In this document: piece after piece, positions 11,156 through 21,888 of the stretch
How the letters are laid out: every line of letters begins with the position of its first letter
Numbering within the stretch: the stretch's first letter is position 1
Origin: Steinernema hermaphroditum
Taxonomy: Eukaryota > Nematoda > Chromadorea > Rhabditida > Steinernematidae
Assembly: GCA_030435675.1 (NCBI GenBank)
Contig: CM059621.1
Location: 434,001-498,000, forward strand
Direction: 5' to 3'
Length of the DNA stretch: 64,000 bases
Program-made: the position numbers and the translations under genes
The notes under the pieces: model-generated
The model's input: the letters and a program-made list of their open reading frames with translations, nothing else
The model's database searches: none
Told to the model about the DNA's origin: nothing

Positions 11156-13591
11156 GGAAAACCAATGCGTTCAACACCATCTGCGCATAACTTTATGTGC
11201 CTCCCTCATAAGTGCCATGAGAACGATCGTTCACCTTTTTAACGGCCTTGTTTGTCCGGTCCGGGGGGCGAACGATTGTTTACGATCAAAATACGTCGAC
11301 TGTTTGCTCCCGCAGCTGTTTGTCACCGTTGCCAAACTCCTTTTTTGCATAAATCCTTGCAGTAAGGTGACTAAACCTTTGACTTCAGTCACATACACTC
11401 TGACGAAGTGACGTCGAGAAAGGCATTCATTAGCACGACTATCGCAGTTATGAACATATCAAAACACCTCAAAACTATTAGCTTTTAGTAGTATCCAGGC
11501 AAGACCCAAAAACTACGCTGTTGCGAATATATTTTCCGCTGAGATGACTTTAATCTGGTAGAACGGAAAGCGCTAAAAACCTGGAAATCCGGAAAGCAGA
11601 TATCGGAAACCGGATGTCTAGTCTATCGACCCGTACGAACTCTACTTCTTTTCTAACAGATCTGCAGATTTCAACTCTTTCGGTTCCAGAACTTTTGCAC
11701 GCACTTATCCCTGACAGTGTTAAATGAAGGCACAACAGGATCCTGTTTTCTCACCGCAGATCTATCAGCTTTGTAGAATAAACAAGCTTTTCCTCCTCCC
11801 AATTTAATATCTGCTTATATGGAACCAATTTAGCCGTGATTTTCCTAACCATCTTAATCATCTTTATAGCTTATCCTTGTTTTCCTTGATTTCTAAACAG
11901 ATTTCCATGGATAGGTCTATTTTTAGAATCCCACTCAAGCAATTTCTCGACTCATATTTACATTAACAACAGTAATATCAAAACGATTAACATGATCATA
12001 ATGGAAGATATCGGATGCTCGGAAGGTACGGGGTTAGGATCCACCCGCAGGCAAAACAGTTTTGTGCCCCTTTTCCGCACGTTCTTTTATATGTTTACAA
12101 TTCTATTACAAACGAAGATTGCACTTACAGATTACAAACGAAACGCGTTCGCAATGAGTCACAGTTGGTGACCCTATCGCCCAGTGTCTCTGGGCATGCC
12201 AGGCCTTGCGCTTCTTCACAGTTTTTGAATAATTTTTAGCCTATTTTCTGAACACCAATCTTGCCGCCCGCAGGGCTGTTGGTGTCTCCGTCCGATAGGG
12301 ATAGGGAAAGTGATGATTTCTAATAACCAATGAATGATGCATTTCCGTATAGATGTTGTAATTTTAATACAATTTCGAAAGCCATTCCTATAACAGCTCT
12401 TTTATTATTTTGATTAATGATTAAGTTTGTTTTGAGCATTGGACCGCCTCACGAAAGTAGTAGAAACACAAACGGACTTTGTGAAAACAAGATAGTTGGC
12501 CAATTTCAGCCATTTGCATCGCCGCCCCCAGGGCTATGGTGTCTCTATCAGCAGGGCTTCTTGGATTTTAGTACCTAGTAGGGGGGAATTCACGCACAAT
12601 CGCGTTTATATTCGAATTCAGAAACAGTGAGATTATATTTTGTATTCTTTTTCGAGTCCTCTGTAATTTTTAAGTCTATGTTCATTTCCCACCACACTAT
12701 AAATTTCTGACACCTGTAATGACTAAGAAGAATCGGTATAGCAAAATTGTCCATTCGAAGAGAGTCGAACCAGGCCCGAACCAGTTGAAACAAGCCTTTC
12801 GACAGCCACTAATTCTCAGCAACAATAATTCTAATACACGCTAGCAAAAACAGTAATGCTATGATATCGAATGCCGTGAAATGTTGCAAATTGGCAAGCC
12901 TGATTATGATTAATCGTTGCATCCTTTTATGCCCTTTCCTGTGTATATTGCAGCTTTCTGTTTTAGCTGTTTTACTGTGGTTTTGACCAGTAATACTCGC
13001 ATTCAATCGAACCCACACCTTGGTCGATTGCGTTATAGGCGAATAAGGCATTATTATATTAGTCACTCCCCATTATGTGATCTTAAGATACTACACGTAG
13101 GCACATGGATCATTCTAAAATCTCAATTTTACCTACGTCTCTTGATACTTGCTCAAGAATGTTAAATATGCCCACAAAAAATCACTCTTCTCCCAACCAT
13201 TGTCTTCCCTGTCCGACAACCTTTGGTCTGTCATCTTCTTCCGTTCTAGCCTCATCCCTCCTATCGCACTGGGCCTCCACATAAACGCGCATGTTTTAAA
13301 TAGCGCCACAATGCAGCGCCTAATGACTCAGCGGCACAGTCACCTTTTCACTTTCGCCTCGGCATATATTCACGTTTCCCGCAAAGTCGCAAACAATCCT
13401 CTTGGTGCCGGTGGCGGCTCCTCCTCCGGGCGGCGATCACAGAGCTTCCATAAAAAATCCGCCCGCGCTGATCGCGCGCTCTTTAGGCGCCGCAATCGCG
13501 TTTCCATTTAAGCGACGAACATTATTCACAAGACAGTCCCATTTCAGACGAGCGAATCTTCTAGGCTGGCATCCGCCCCCCCCCCCTCAAC

Positions 13592-14261
13592 ATGACCGTT
13601 TTCTCGTTTCTCTTCCCTAAGTCCAAGCCTGGCAGTTGTCTGGAAGCGAAGCCGGCTCCCGTTAAGCATTTCCATCACATGAAGATTACGGTAGTGCAGT
13701 GTCACGACTGCACTTGGAGTCAAGTGGCCGATCTTGGCGTGGTCCTGAATGGAATTCCTGGAAACTGGGCTTCTTCTGGAACGATAAGCCCTTGGCTACG
13801 GGCGGAATACATATCCAAGGGCTTAATATTACATCCGGACGATCCGTTTGAGCTTCTTATCGGCCACGATAAGCGGATCTACGTCTGCCTCCACAAGAAT
13901 GAATTTCTAATTTCGCTGATTTCGGAGAAGTGCAATTTCGACAAAGTACTCAAGGAGTACGGTAGTCTTAAGAAAGCGTTTGGAAACGTCCTCTCCAAAT
14001 CATCCCTAACCGTCTCAGCCCGTCTACATCTGCCAATAATCGGAAAGCAAAAGGCTCGCCTTAATGAGGTGAAGGCGTTCTATAAAGTTCAGGTACGAAA
14101 TATCCCATTGGGGGTTGATATAAGAGCAATATTTCTAGATCTGTGACTCATCCAATAGATACATCGATATTTCGTCAAATGTGAATGACCCGCTCGACGA
14201 AGCAGTTCAGAAAGTCCACTCAGCCGTCGACGAGTTGCTCATGCTGGAAACTACCGCATAA
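13592..14261 (+). CDS. Unknown protein of 207 residues
   Basis: Exon 1 (13592-14092) and exon 2 (14139-14261) flank a typical 46-base intron (CAG/gtacga ... tttctag/ATC), phase 0. The start ATG follows a C-run, and the first residues are MTVFSFLFPKSKPG. The middle is mixed alpha/beta in character with HPDDPFELLIGHDKR near residue 90. The C-terminus is acidic-helical (DEAVQKVHSAVDELLMLETT). There is no signal peptide or membrane segment. AATAAA lies near 14281. I do not recognise the family. Codon use and a clean intron argue that it is real. Translation of the unspliced frame would stop at 14146. Confidence 0.65.
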
Positions 14262-15594
14262 TGCATATTTTGGGTCTTGTAATAAACAACATATCAACAA
14301 AGAGATGTTTCGCAACAGAACTGTTTTGAGCGCTTTTTGCTTGTTTGTGTTACGTCAGCAATGTGCATGGGTCCGTTCGCGGTGTTGTTTACGTTGTTGG
14401 GCTGGAAGCGAAAGTGCAAGTGATATGTTTTGTGTTTGGAGAGATGGAGCATGAAAGGGGATGAGAAACAAAGTGCAAATTGTACTTTTTAGGCTAACAT
14501 AGCCAAACAGATCGTCTGCAACATAAAAAGATGTGATGAAAAGTGGGAAAACTAACATCTTTACATCGATAGTAGGACAATTGCGTCTCCGAAATAGGAT
14601 ACACAGTCCTGATATGTTACATTACAGTTAGTGGTGGCTCTTTCGAAGCTTTATCATAACATACTACACCACCACAGTCTAGAATTGTTAATGATGGTGA
14701 TCGATATACTGAGCACAACTGGAGAGGGACACCACCGGTTCGTGGTCCAACATGGCGTTCTCAGAGATGGAACCCTGCTGTAAGGTCAGCCCTGCTTTGG
14801 TGGAGAAGCCTCAGGGTACCCACGGGGGGCAATATCCGCTGAAATCGAGCATCTATAAGAGTTGAAAGCACCCATCTTCCACCTCTGTTCTAGCTATTTT
14901 TAAGCCTCAGCCTAGAATTGTTATTGATGTTGATCGGCATGTCGGTGTTAGACGCTAGGCAGACCCTAGACCAGCTTCAATACTCGTGCTAAGGATTCCG
15001 AATAGCATGGTGAACCAAGTGTGATAGTACATGTCTAAGGTCGGAAAACTGCCAGGGAGCCGGATATTCCGATTGAGAGCCAGTCTCCACCCGGTCGCAA
15101 CGCATGCAACTGTCCAAAAGGAGCAGTGCGAAGAGAGCGCAGACGACGAGGGAGTAAATTGGATATGCCCCTTCGCCCGACGAGTGTGTGACCTCCTTTA
15201 GGCTACATTAAGAAACCGGCGTTCCAGACCCCGAAAGCAGGCCAACTGACAAGGGAACAGTCAATCGTGCAACTCTAAGATCGGCAAACAGTAGACCTAG
15301 GTGAGTGTATTAACTGTGCAAAATATTAGGTGCCCTCGCTCAGATAGTCTTGCATGTACTACCAGATCCCGACCGCATTCTCAGTAATGGGGATAGTCAA
15401 AACAATAAGGGCGAAGAAGACTGTTCAGCTGACTGGCTAGACTGTGTGCATATAAACAAACATGGTGAGAGTGACATTTATTTTCAATAGTTTGTTGATT
15501 AACAGCAATTCGCGACTAGCATTATCGAGTGTGGTATGGTACAGTTTTCAGCCAACCACTACAGGACGGCGTGTCAGGACCGCATTTCGTAGGC
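14262..15594. other. Intergenic, no gene seen
   Basis: Contains two short related segments (near 14680 and 14910, both with CTAGAATTGTTA). A block at 15283-15335 matches part of the foldback element at 5418-5470 (CAAACAGTAGACCTAG). No coding exon was supported. Confidence 0.4.
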
Positions 15595-16521
15595 CTAAGA
15601 ATTGTTTGAAGACGTAATAACGTTCGTCTTCCACAGCATCTTTTTAACGGCTTTTCGATATGGAGTGACAAAGTAGAGCGTCGCCAAGAAGGACAGCATG
15701 ACATCCCAAAAAGGTGTGTGACTCGTAAATGAAACCCAGAAGTATAGCGAATCAGATTTGATGTAGACCATGTAGCACAAGATACAAATTGGTATCACAT
15801 CGAAGATGATTGGAAGGAAGAGAAGAACAACCAGGTTGGTGGTAAGACGTTGCTGTAATTGGATAGTCCACTCAGTCATGTGAGCCTTTTGGGAACGCAA
15901 GCTTACAACAGTCATACACGCAAAAACTATCGACATAAGACATTCGATAATTAAAAGGACTCCAATTATAGAGGCTGGTAGCTTAGCCATGTGATAATTG
16001 TCATTGCCAAAGCAAAGCAGAAACGTTCCATTGTGCTCAATAAGCTCACCGAATCTAACAATAATGAAAACAATACAGCAAGCAATGATGGACGTGATGA
16101 CATGTATAGTCAAACAGATCACAAAACCCTTAAGGCCGTTCAAGAAACTGGCGTTGTTTATGGACCTGAGCTGATCGTAGCGATAGAAGAAGCAAATAAT
16201 TATGGCGACAAGCATGTTCTCTATGCTTACTGCTGCTAGAAACACTGCGGCAACGTGAACTTCACGTCCAAAATACGAGGTTAGCCCAGCAAATTTGACA
16301 CATGACTCGCTAGGCAATGTAGCGTAGATAGGTTGCAAGAGAATGGAATAGAATCCGATAGTAATGATATACCAACTGGCCATATTGAGTATCGTGTTCC
16401 GGTAGATACGTATGGCGGATGGGGACTTGAAGATGACGATGTAGAAGAAAGGAATAGCTACAGAGTATGCCAGTCCGGTGAAGAGGTAGTTAAGGAAACT
16501 GTTCAGGTCATCGGGCGTCAT
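15595..16521 (-). CDS. Seven-transmembrane chemoreceptor, Str superfamily, paralogue 1 of the cluster
   Basis: A single exon of 308 residues starts MTPDDLNSFLNYLF and has seven hydrophobic segments, the FYRYDQLRS motif after TM3, SDSLYFWVSFTSH before TM7 and TPYRKAVKKMLWK after it. It is closest to the receptor at 17405-18331, with long identical stretches (for example LSFLATLYFVTPYRK against LSFLVTLYFVTPYRK). Sensory G-protein-coupled receptor by family; ligand unknown. It is intronless, like all members here. The upstream flank (about 16575-16650) is repeated at 18413-18475, marking a tandem duplication. Confidence 0.87.
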   Translation of the reverse strand: MTPDDLNSFLNYLFTGLAYSVAIPFFYIVIFKSPSAIRIYRNTILNMASWYIITIGFYSILLQPIYATLPSESCVKFAGLTSYFGREVHVAAVFLAAVSIENMLVAIIICFFYRYDQLRSINNASFLNGLKGFVICLTIHVITSIIACCIVFIIVRFGELIEHNGTFLLCFGNDNYHMAKLPASIIGVLLIIECLMSIVFACMTVVSLRSQKAHMTEWTIQLQQRLTTNLVVLLFLPIIFDVIPICILCYMVYIKSDSLYFWVSFTSHTPFWDVMLSFLATLYFVTPYRKAVKKMLWKTNVITSSNNS

Positions 16522-17404
16522 CGAATAAGCGTTTGCTTAGAACAGAGAGTCAATGGCAAATCCCAGCCTGCTCGCGAAAACCAGGAATTGTTCCAGAGTG
16601 CTTTTCTCACACAGCGGCATTAAAACACGGCAATGTTTTACTGCGAGGGGTTCCGCCCCGGCGCTCCCGCGCTTCCAGAGACTGCCTATAAAAGGTCGCC
16701 GCACACATTTCACGGGAGAGTGATCCGACCACTGACCCACCCGCCGCCGATCTTCTGCATGTCCCTCCCTCTCCCTACTTAAATCATATCTTACCTATGT
16801 CAACAATAAAAGATTACTGACGACCGAGCTTCCTTGGGGATAATCACGTATGCCCAAGATGCCGAACGGCAGCCTACCAGAACAAAACCAACGCGCTTTA
16901 GCTTACTCTCGAATCAATGAAGATCGTGAACATGGACAATGGACAATGCTCACAAGTCCGAGTCCGACCAGGAATGAGTGCCGAGTCCGAGTTGGACTCT
17001 GTCTGGACTCATCCAGGTGCAAGAACGTGCATAAAATCAAAGACAAAGGCACGTGTCAAGTTAGCTCTTGTTTTCTCTGATTGTCTGCGCTCTCTTCACA
17101 CCGCTCCTGCAGAATGGTTACCAAAGAGCACGTTTGTAAAATGGCTTGGCCTATTTCGACGATTCTGCATCTCTGTGGGGAACATATTATGTAGTCTTTC
17201 ATGTACTTTCTGATTCTGACCGCTTCCTCAATGATCGAAAATAAGGGCGTAGCAGACTATTGACTGGCTAGACTCTTTGTAAACAAACATGGTCAAGGTG
17301 ATATTTATTTTGACCCGTTCGTTGATGAACAGTTTTCAGCCAAGCACCACTGGACAGCGTGTCAGGATCGTACTTCGTAGGTTCGAATGTAGCCAACATA
17401 CAGG
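16522..17404. other. Intergenic between tandem chemoreceptors
   Basis: Holds the promoter of the 15595-16521 receptor, including a flank duplicated at 18413-18475, and GAGTCCGA-type repeats near 16960-17010. The segment near 17180-17220 resembles 15340-15390, again from tandem duplication. No gene. Confidence 0.45.
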
Positions 17405-18331
17405 CTAAGAATTGTTTGGTGGTGTAACAACGTTCGTCTTCCACAGCATCTTTTTCACGGCTTTTCGATATGGAGTGACAAAGTAGAGCGTCACCAAGAA
17501 GGATAGCATGACATCCCAAAAAGGCGTGTGACTCGTAAATGAAACCCAGAAGTATAGCGAATCAGATTTGATGTAGACCATGTAGCACAAGATACAAATT
17601 GGTATCACATCGAAGACGATTGGAAGAAAGAGAAGAACAATCAGGTTGATGGTAAGACGTTGCTGTAATTGGACGGTCAACGTAGTCATATGAGCTTTTT
17701 GGGAACGTAAGCGTGTAAGGGTCATGCAGGCAAAAACTATCGACATAAGACATTCGATAATTAAGAGGACTCCAATTATAGAGGCCGGTAGCTTAGCCAT
17801 GTGATAATTTTCATTGCCAAAGCAAAGCAGAAACGTTCCATTGTTCTCAATAAGCTCACCGAATCTAACAAAAATGAAAACAATGCAACAGGCGATGATG
17901 GATATGATAACGTGCACAGCCACGCATATAATCAATCCTTTATAGGTCTTCAGGAAGCTGACATTGTTTACGGACCTGAGCTGGTCGTAGCGATAGAAGA
18001 AGCATATAATTATGGCGACAAGCACATTTTCTATGCTTACTGCTACTAGAAACACGACGGCAACGTTGAATTCACGTCCAAAATACGAGGCTAATCCAGC
18101 GAATCTAACGCATGACCTGCTAGGCAATGTAACATGGATAGGTTGGAAGAGAATGGCGTAGAATCCCATAGCAATAACGTACCAAATGGCCAAGTTGAGA
18201 ATTGTGTTTCGGTAGACACGTACTGAGGGCGGGGACTTGAAGATAACGATGTAGAAGAAGGGAATGGCGACGGAGTATGACAGTCCAGTGAAGAGGTAGG
18301 AAAAGAATTTGTTCAGGTCATCGGGGGACAT
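17405..18331 (-). CDS. Seven-transmembrane chemoreceptor, Str superfamily, paralogue 2 of the cluster
   Basis: A single exon of 308 residues starts MSPDDLNKFFSYLF. It has the same seven-helix layout and motifs as its neighbours (RVYRNT after TM1, FYRYDQLRS after TM3, TPYRKAVKKMLWK after TM7). Most differences from the 15595 copy lie in TM2-TM4 and the extracellular loops, as expected if ligand contacts are diverging. There are no introns. Shared flanking DNA shows that this gene and the 15595 gene arose by local tandem duplication. Confidence 0.87.
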   Translation of the reverse strand: MSPDDLNKFFSYLFTGLSYSVAIPFFYIVIFKSPPSVRVYRNTILNLAIWYVIAMGFYAILFQPIHVTLPSRSCVRFAGLASYFGREFNVAVVFLVAVSIENVLVAIIICFFYRYDQLRSVNNVSFLKTYKGLIICVAVHVIISIIACCIVFIFVRFGELIENNGTFLLCFGNENYHMAKLPASIIGVLLIIECLMSIVFACMTLTRLRSQKAHMTTLTVQLQQRLTINLIVLLFLPIVFDVIPICILCYMVYIKSDSLYFWVSFTSHTPFWDVMLSFLVTLYFVTPYRKAVKKMLWKTNVVTPPNNS

Positions 18332-18948
18332 CGAATAAGCGTCAAATCTGGAGAACTATATTTGACGCGCGAGTCCCAATCTGTTTACCGATTCATAGTA
18401 CAACATTCCCAGGAATTGTTCCAGAGTGCTTTTCTCACACAGCGGCATTAAAACACGGCAATGTTTTACTATAGGTGAAGTGACATCACCTGTTTGGTCC
18501 TGTGAACAGAACCAAAACGGATGCGCTTTACCTAACTCTCAAAGTCTCGAGTCCAGAGTCTCAGTCTTGAAGTTGAAAAGTCTCGTCGCGGGGCCAAATA
18601 GAAGACCGCCGATCTGGATAATGTCAAGGGCTGTACTGGTACATCTACAAAAATGGAATGCCTGACGACCTTCGTGACTCGTGGACTCTTATCGGCTCGG
18701 ACTTCGAATCCATAGCTTGTCGCCATAATTATATGCTTCTTCTATCGCTACGACCAGCTCAGGTCCATAAGAGACTTTGACTCCCACGCCGGGCTGGGAG
18801 TCTCGCCACGATTAGTACCTTTTCTCATGCATACGTGAATTCTTCCGCTTGGAAACACATTTTACAAAGTCTCTCATTATACAGTACAATATTATAAAAA
18901 TAAAAAGAACTTCACTGACGGGAGCGCAATGCTGAAAGTTCATTAATC
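18332..18948. other. Intergenic with a receptor fragment
   Basis: Includes the duplicated receptor upstream flank (18413-18475) and GAGTCCGA-like repeats near 18540-18570. A short inverted piece of chemoreceptor coding sequence lies near 18735 and is listed separately. Confidence 0.45.
18733..18771 (+). pseudogene. Inverted chemoreceptor fragment
   Basis: On the plus strand this stretch reads CTTCTTCTATCGCTACGACC and continues to encode FFYRYDQLRSI. That is the post-TM3 motif of the neighbouring receptors, which are all on the minus strand. About 38 bases only, so it is a relic left by rearrangement of the cluster. Confidence 0.6.
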
Positions 18949-19884
18949 TCACAATAACATTCGGTCGGGTATTGCTTGCATAACAACATTTCTTCTCCAG
19001 AACATCCTGACAGCTTTACGATATGGAGTGACAAAGTAGAGCGTTGCGAAGTAGGACAAAATCACATCCCAAAAGGGAGCATGACCTGCGAAAGAAACCC
19101 AGAAGTATAGCGAATCAGATTTGATGTAGACCATGTAGCACAAGATGCAAATTGGTATCACATCGAAGACGATGGGAAGAAAGAGAAGAACAACCAAATT
19201 CATGGTGAGACGCTGCTGGAGGTGATAGGTCCTCCTTGTCATATGGGCTGTATGAGAATGTAGACGTAGAATGGTCAGAACAGCCAGAGCAATAGCGACA
19301 ATAGACCCGACAATGAGATGTATTCCAACAGCGAGGGATAGCAGCTTCATCATGTGATAGTTGTCATTGTTGAAGCAGAAGAAAAGCGTTCCTTCGTGTT
19401 CAAAAATCTCGCCGATTGCAACATGCGCGTAGGCAATGAAGCTAGCAATGATGGACATTTTGATGTGCACAGCCACGCATATAATCACTCCTTTATAGGT
19501 CTTCAAGAAGCTGACGTTATTTATGGACCTGAGCTGATCGTAGCGGTAGAAGAAGCAAATAATTATGGCAACAGGAACATTTTCCATGCTTATCACTGTT
19601 AAAAACACTGCACCAATATGAAATTCCTTTCCGAAAGACGAGACCAGTCCAGCAAATCTAGCACATGACTTGTTAGGCAATGTAGCGTAGATAGGTTGGA
19701 GGAGAATGGCGTAGCAACCCATAGTAATGATATACCAAATGGCCAGATTAAGAATCGTGTTTCGATAGATACGTATGCAGGGTGGGGAGTTGAAGATGAC
19801 GATGTAGAAGAAAGGAATGGCGACGAAGTATGACAGTCCAGTGAAGAAGTAGGACAGAAATTTGTTTAGGTCATCGGGGGACAT
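18949..19884 (-). CDS. Seven-transmembrane chemoreceptor, Str superfamily, paralogue 3 of the cluster
   Basis: A single exon of 311 residues starts MSPDDLNKFLSYFF. It has seven hydrophobic segments, FYRYDQLRS, and TPYRKAVRMFWRR after TM7. The C-terminal tail is longer and different from its neighbours (ends AIPDRMLL) and lacks the KKMLWKTNV tail of paralogues 1 and 2. TM4-TM5 and the loop between them are the most diverged. Intronless. Expected role is chemosensory G-protein signalling; ligand unknown. Confidence 0.87.
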   Translation of the reverse strand: MSPDDLNKFLSYFFTGLSYFVAIPFFYIVIFNSPPCIRIYRNTILNLAIWYIITMGCYAILLQPIYATLPNKSCARFAGLVSSFGKEFHIGAVFLTVISMENVPVAIIICFFYRYDQLRSINNVSFLKTYKGVIICVAVHIKMSIIASFIAYAHVAIGEIFEHEGTLFFCFNNDNYHMMKLLSLAVGIHLIVGSIVAIALAVLTILRLHSHTAHMTRRTYHLQQRLTMNLVVLLFLPIVFDVIPICILCYMVYIKSDSLYFWVSFAGHAPFWDVILSYFATLYFVTPYRKAVRMFWRRNVVMQAIPDRMLL

Positions 19885-20458
19885 CGAATGAGCGCCTACT
19901 CAGGAGAAAAGGAACATATGCTTTGCTAAACAATGCCAAAATGGAAAAAAATATAAATATAAATGTCATGTGAATACAATCCCAAGTGCAAACAGAACAG
20001 GTGTGGGACGGCAAACAGCAACCAACATCTCGTAGTCGCAGTGGGGGTTGAAGTGGTACTTTTTCAGCAGTTATTTGTCAAACCGATTGTTGTGCGGATA
20101 TGCTTGATGCGTGGAAGGACGTGGGAGAGCGGGGAGAAACGACGCGAGGCTTATTCGACGTGGCTCCAATGACGATTGTTGTGCGCAATGTATGGGTTAT
20201 CACGTGGATAAAGTGCCAACCACGAGTGAACGGTTTCCGGCTAGCACGAATCATCCACAGCCAACCGAACAGGAACGCCATAAAACTAGGAACGGTCTGC
20301 GTGGTGGGAGCCCTCTACATGATACCACACGAATTTCTAATACCTTGTTATCCGATCTCTTTCAGCGCACAACCGAAATGTTTTCTTTTTTTCTGAGAGT
20401 ACTTTAGATGTTGGATGAGTCGCGGAAACAGTACGCCTTGAACTAAAGCTAATCAAGT
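19885..20458. other. Intergenic between chemoreceptors
   Basis: About 570 bases with no supported gene or repeat. It should contain the promoter of the 18949-19884 receptor and the 3' UTR of the next one. Confidence 0.4.
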
Positions 20459-21385
20459 TTATAGAGTATTGCTAGAGAAACCAATAACGTTCTTCTTCCA
20501 GAATATCTTGACAGCTTTTCGATATGGAGTGACAAAGTAGAGCGTTGCCAAGAAGGACAAGATCACATCCCCGAAAGGTGCATGACCTGTAAAAGAAACC
20601 CAGAAGTATAACGAATCAGATTTGATGTAGGCCATGTAGCATAATATACAAATTGGTATCACATCGAAGACGATAGGAAGAAAGAGGAGAACAACCAGGT
20701 TGATGGTAAGACGTTGCTGTAGTTGGATAGTCCACTCAGTCATGTGTGTCTTTAGGGAACGTAAGCGTATAATAGTCATTATAGCGAGGGCAACAGATGC
20801 CAAACATTCACAAATCAAAGATACTCCAACTATGAACGCCATGAGCTTCACCATGCGATAATTGTTAATGTTCGTACAAAACAGAAGCGCTCCATTGTGT
20901 TCGACGATTTCGCCGATCAATAGAAATGCGTATGTCAAAGAGCCAGCAAAAATAGATATAGCGATTTGCATAGCCACGCATATAATCACTCCTTTATAGG
21001 TCTTCAGGAAGCTGACGTTGTTTATGGACCTGAGCTGATCGTACCGATAGAAGAAACATATAATCATGGCGACAAGCACATTTTCTATGCTTACCACAGT
21101 GAGAACCATCACAGCAACATGGAATTCACGCCCAAAATACGAGACTAATCCAGCAAATCTAACGCATGACCTGTTCGGCAATGTAGCGTAGATAGGTTGG
21201 AAAAGAATGGCGTAGCTTCCCATCGAAATACTATACCAAATGCCCAAGTTCAGGATGGTGTTTCGATAGACACGTACTGAGGGCGGGGACTTGAAGATGA
21301 CGATGTAGAAGAAGGGAATGGCGACGGAGTATGACAGTCCAGTGAAGAGGTAGGAAAGGAATTTGTTCAGGTCATCCGGGGACAT
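20459..21385 (-). CDS. Seven-transmembrane chemoreceptor, Str superfamily, paralogue 4 of the cluster
   Basis: A single exon of 308 residues starts MSPDDLNKFLSYLF and shares RVYRNT, FYRYDQLRS, SDSLYFWVSFTGH and TPYRKAVKIFWKK with its neighbours. The first half is almost that of the 17405 receptor, while TM4-TM5 (LLIGEIVEHNG region) differ, a mosaic that could reflect gene conversion. Intronless, last of the four-gene head-to-tail array. Ligand unknown. Confidence 0.87.
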   Translation of the reverse strand: MSPDDLNKFLSYLFTGLSYSVAIPFFYIVIFKSPPSVRVYRNTILNLGIWYSISMGSYAILFQPIYATLPNRSCVRFAGLVSYFGREFHVAVMVLTVVSIENVLVAMIICFFYRYDQLRSINNVSFLKTYKGVIICVAMQIAISIFAGSLTYAFLLIGEIVEHNGALLFCTNINNYRMVKLMAFIVGVSLICECLASVALAIMTIIRLRSLKTHMTEWTIQLQQRLTINLVVLLFLPIVFDVIPICILCYMAYIKSDSLYFWVSFTGHAPFGDVILSFLATLYFVTPYRKAVKIFWKKNVIGFSSNTL

Positions 21386-21888
21386 CGAATGAGAGCCTAC
21401 TTAGGAGAAAGAGTCTATGGTTTGAGGCATAATGTTCTCATATGCGGTCGTAGAGTGCTACTCCCATAAAATGTAAACAAGCTGCGGGAATTTCAAGTTC
21501 AAACCACTCAGAGAGCCAGTGTACCTAACCTAGCAATATTCATTGTTTTGCCTGGGAAGTGCTCTGCTGGGGTCAGCATTTCATTGAACATTTGATCAAC
21601 ATCAACAAACTCATTTTGAAGTGAATCATCGCGTTAGCGAGACCGCTATCGAGGTCGGGTTTTCGGCTTGTGATATAATAACCATCACAGATGTGAATTC
21701 TTAAAGAGTCGAGGTCATATGTCTAGACATTTTCAACTTTATTTACATCACAAATGCCATCATAAAAGGAAATAAATACATAAGTGACGAGATAAGGTAT
21801 TTTCAGTTCGCACGTGTATCACAATTCAAATCAACCGGTTTTTTGGTGAGCAATCAATCTTATGAGCGGCTTAGTAAGGAAATCTAGG
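21386..21888. other. Intergenic sequence
   Basis: About 500 bases between the receptor array and ferroportin. It includes AT-rich sequence with AATAAA-like signals; no gene seen. Confidence 0.4.

Larger units (their letters stand above)
7903..13591. other. 5.7-kb gene-free stretch of old repeats
   Basis: No exon chain could be supported. The stretch contains diverged direct repeats (about 8398-8540 and 8664-8825), an 84-bp tandem duplication (9025-9192), a mariner-like end at 10255 and paired 95-bp repeats (10411-10510 and 11060-11155). Remnants of the GATGCACCGG hAT-MITE family appear near 10770 and 12007, and GCGGGCGGCAAG units near 12255 and 12525. The segment just before 13592 presumably holds the promoter of the next gene. 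Confidence 0.5.
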
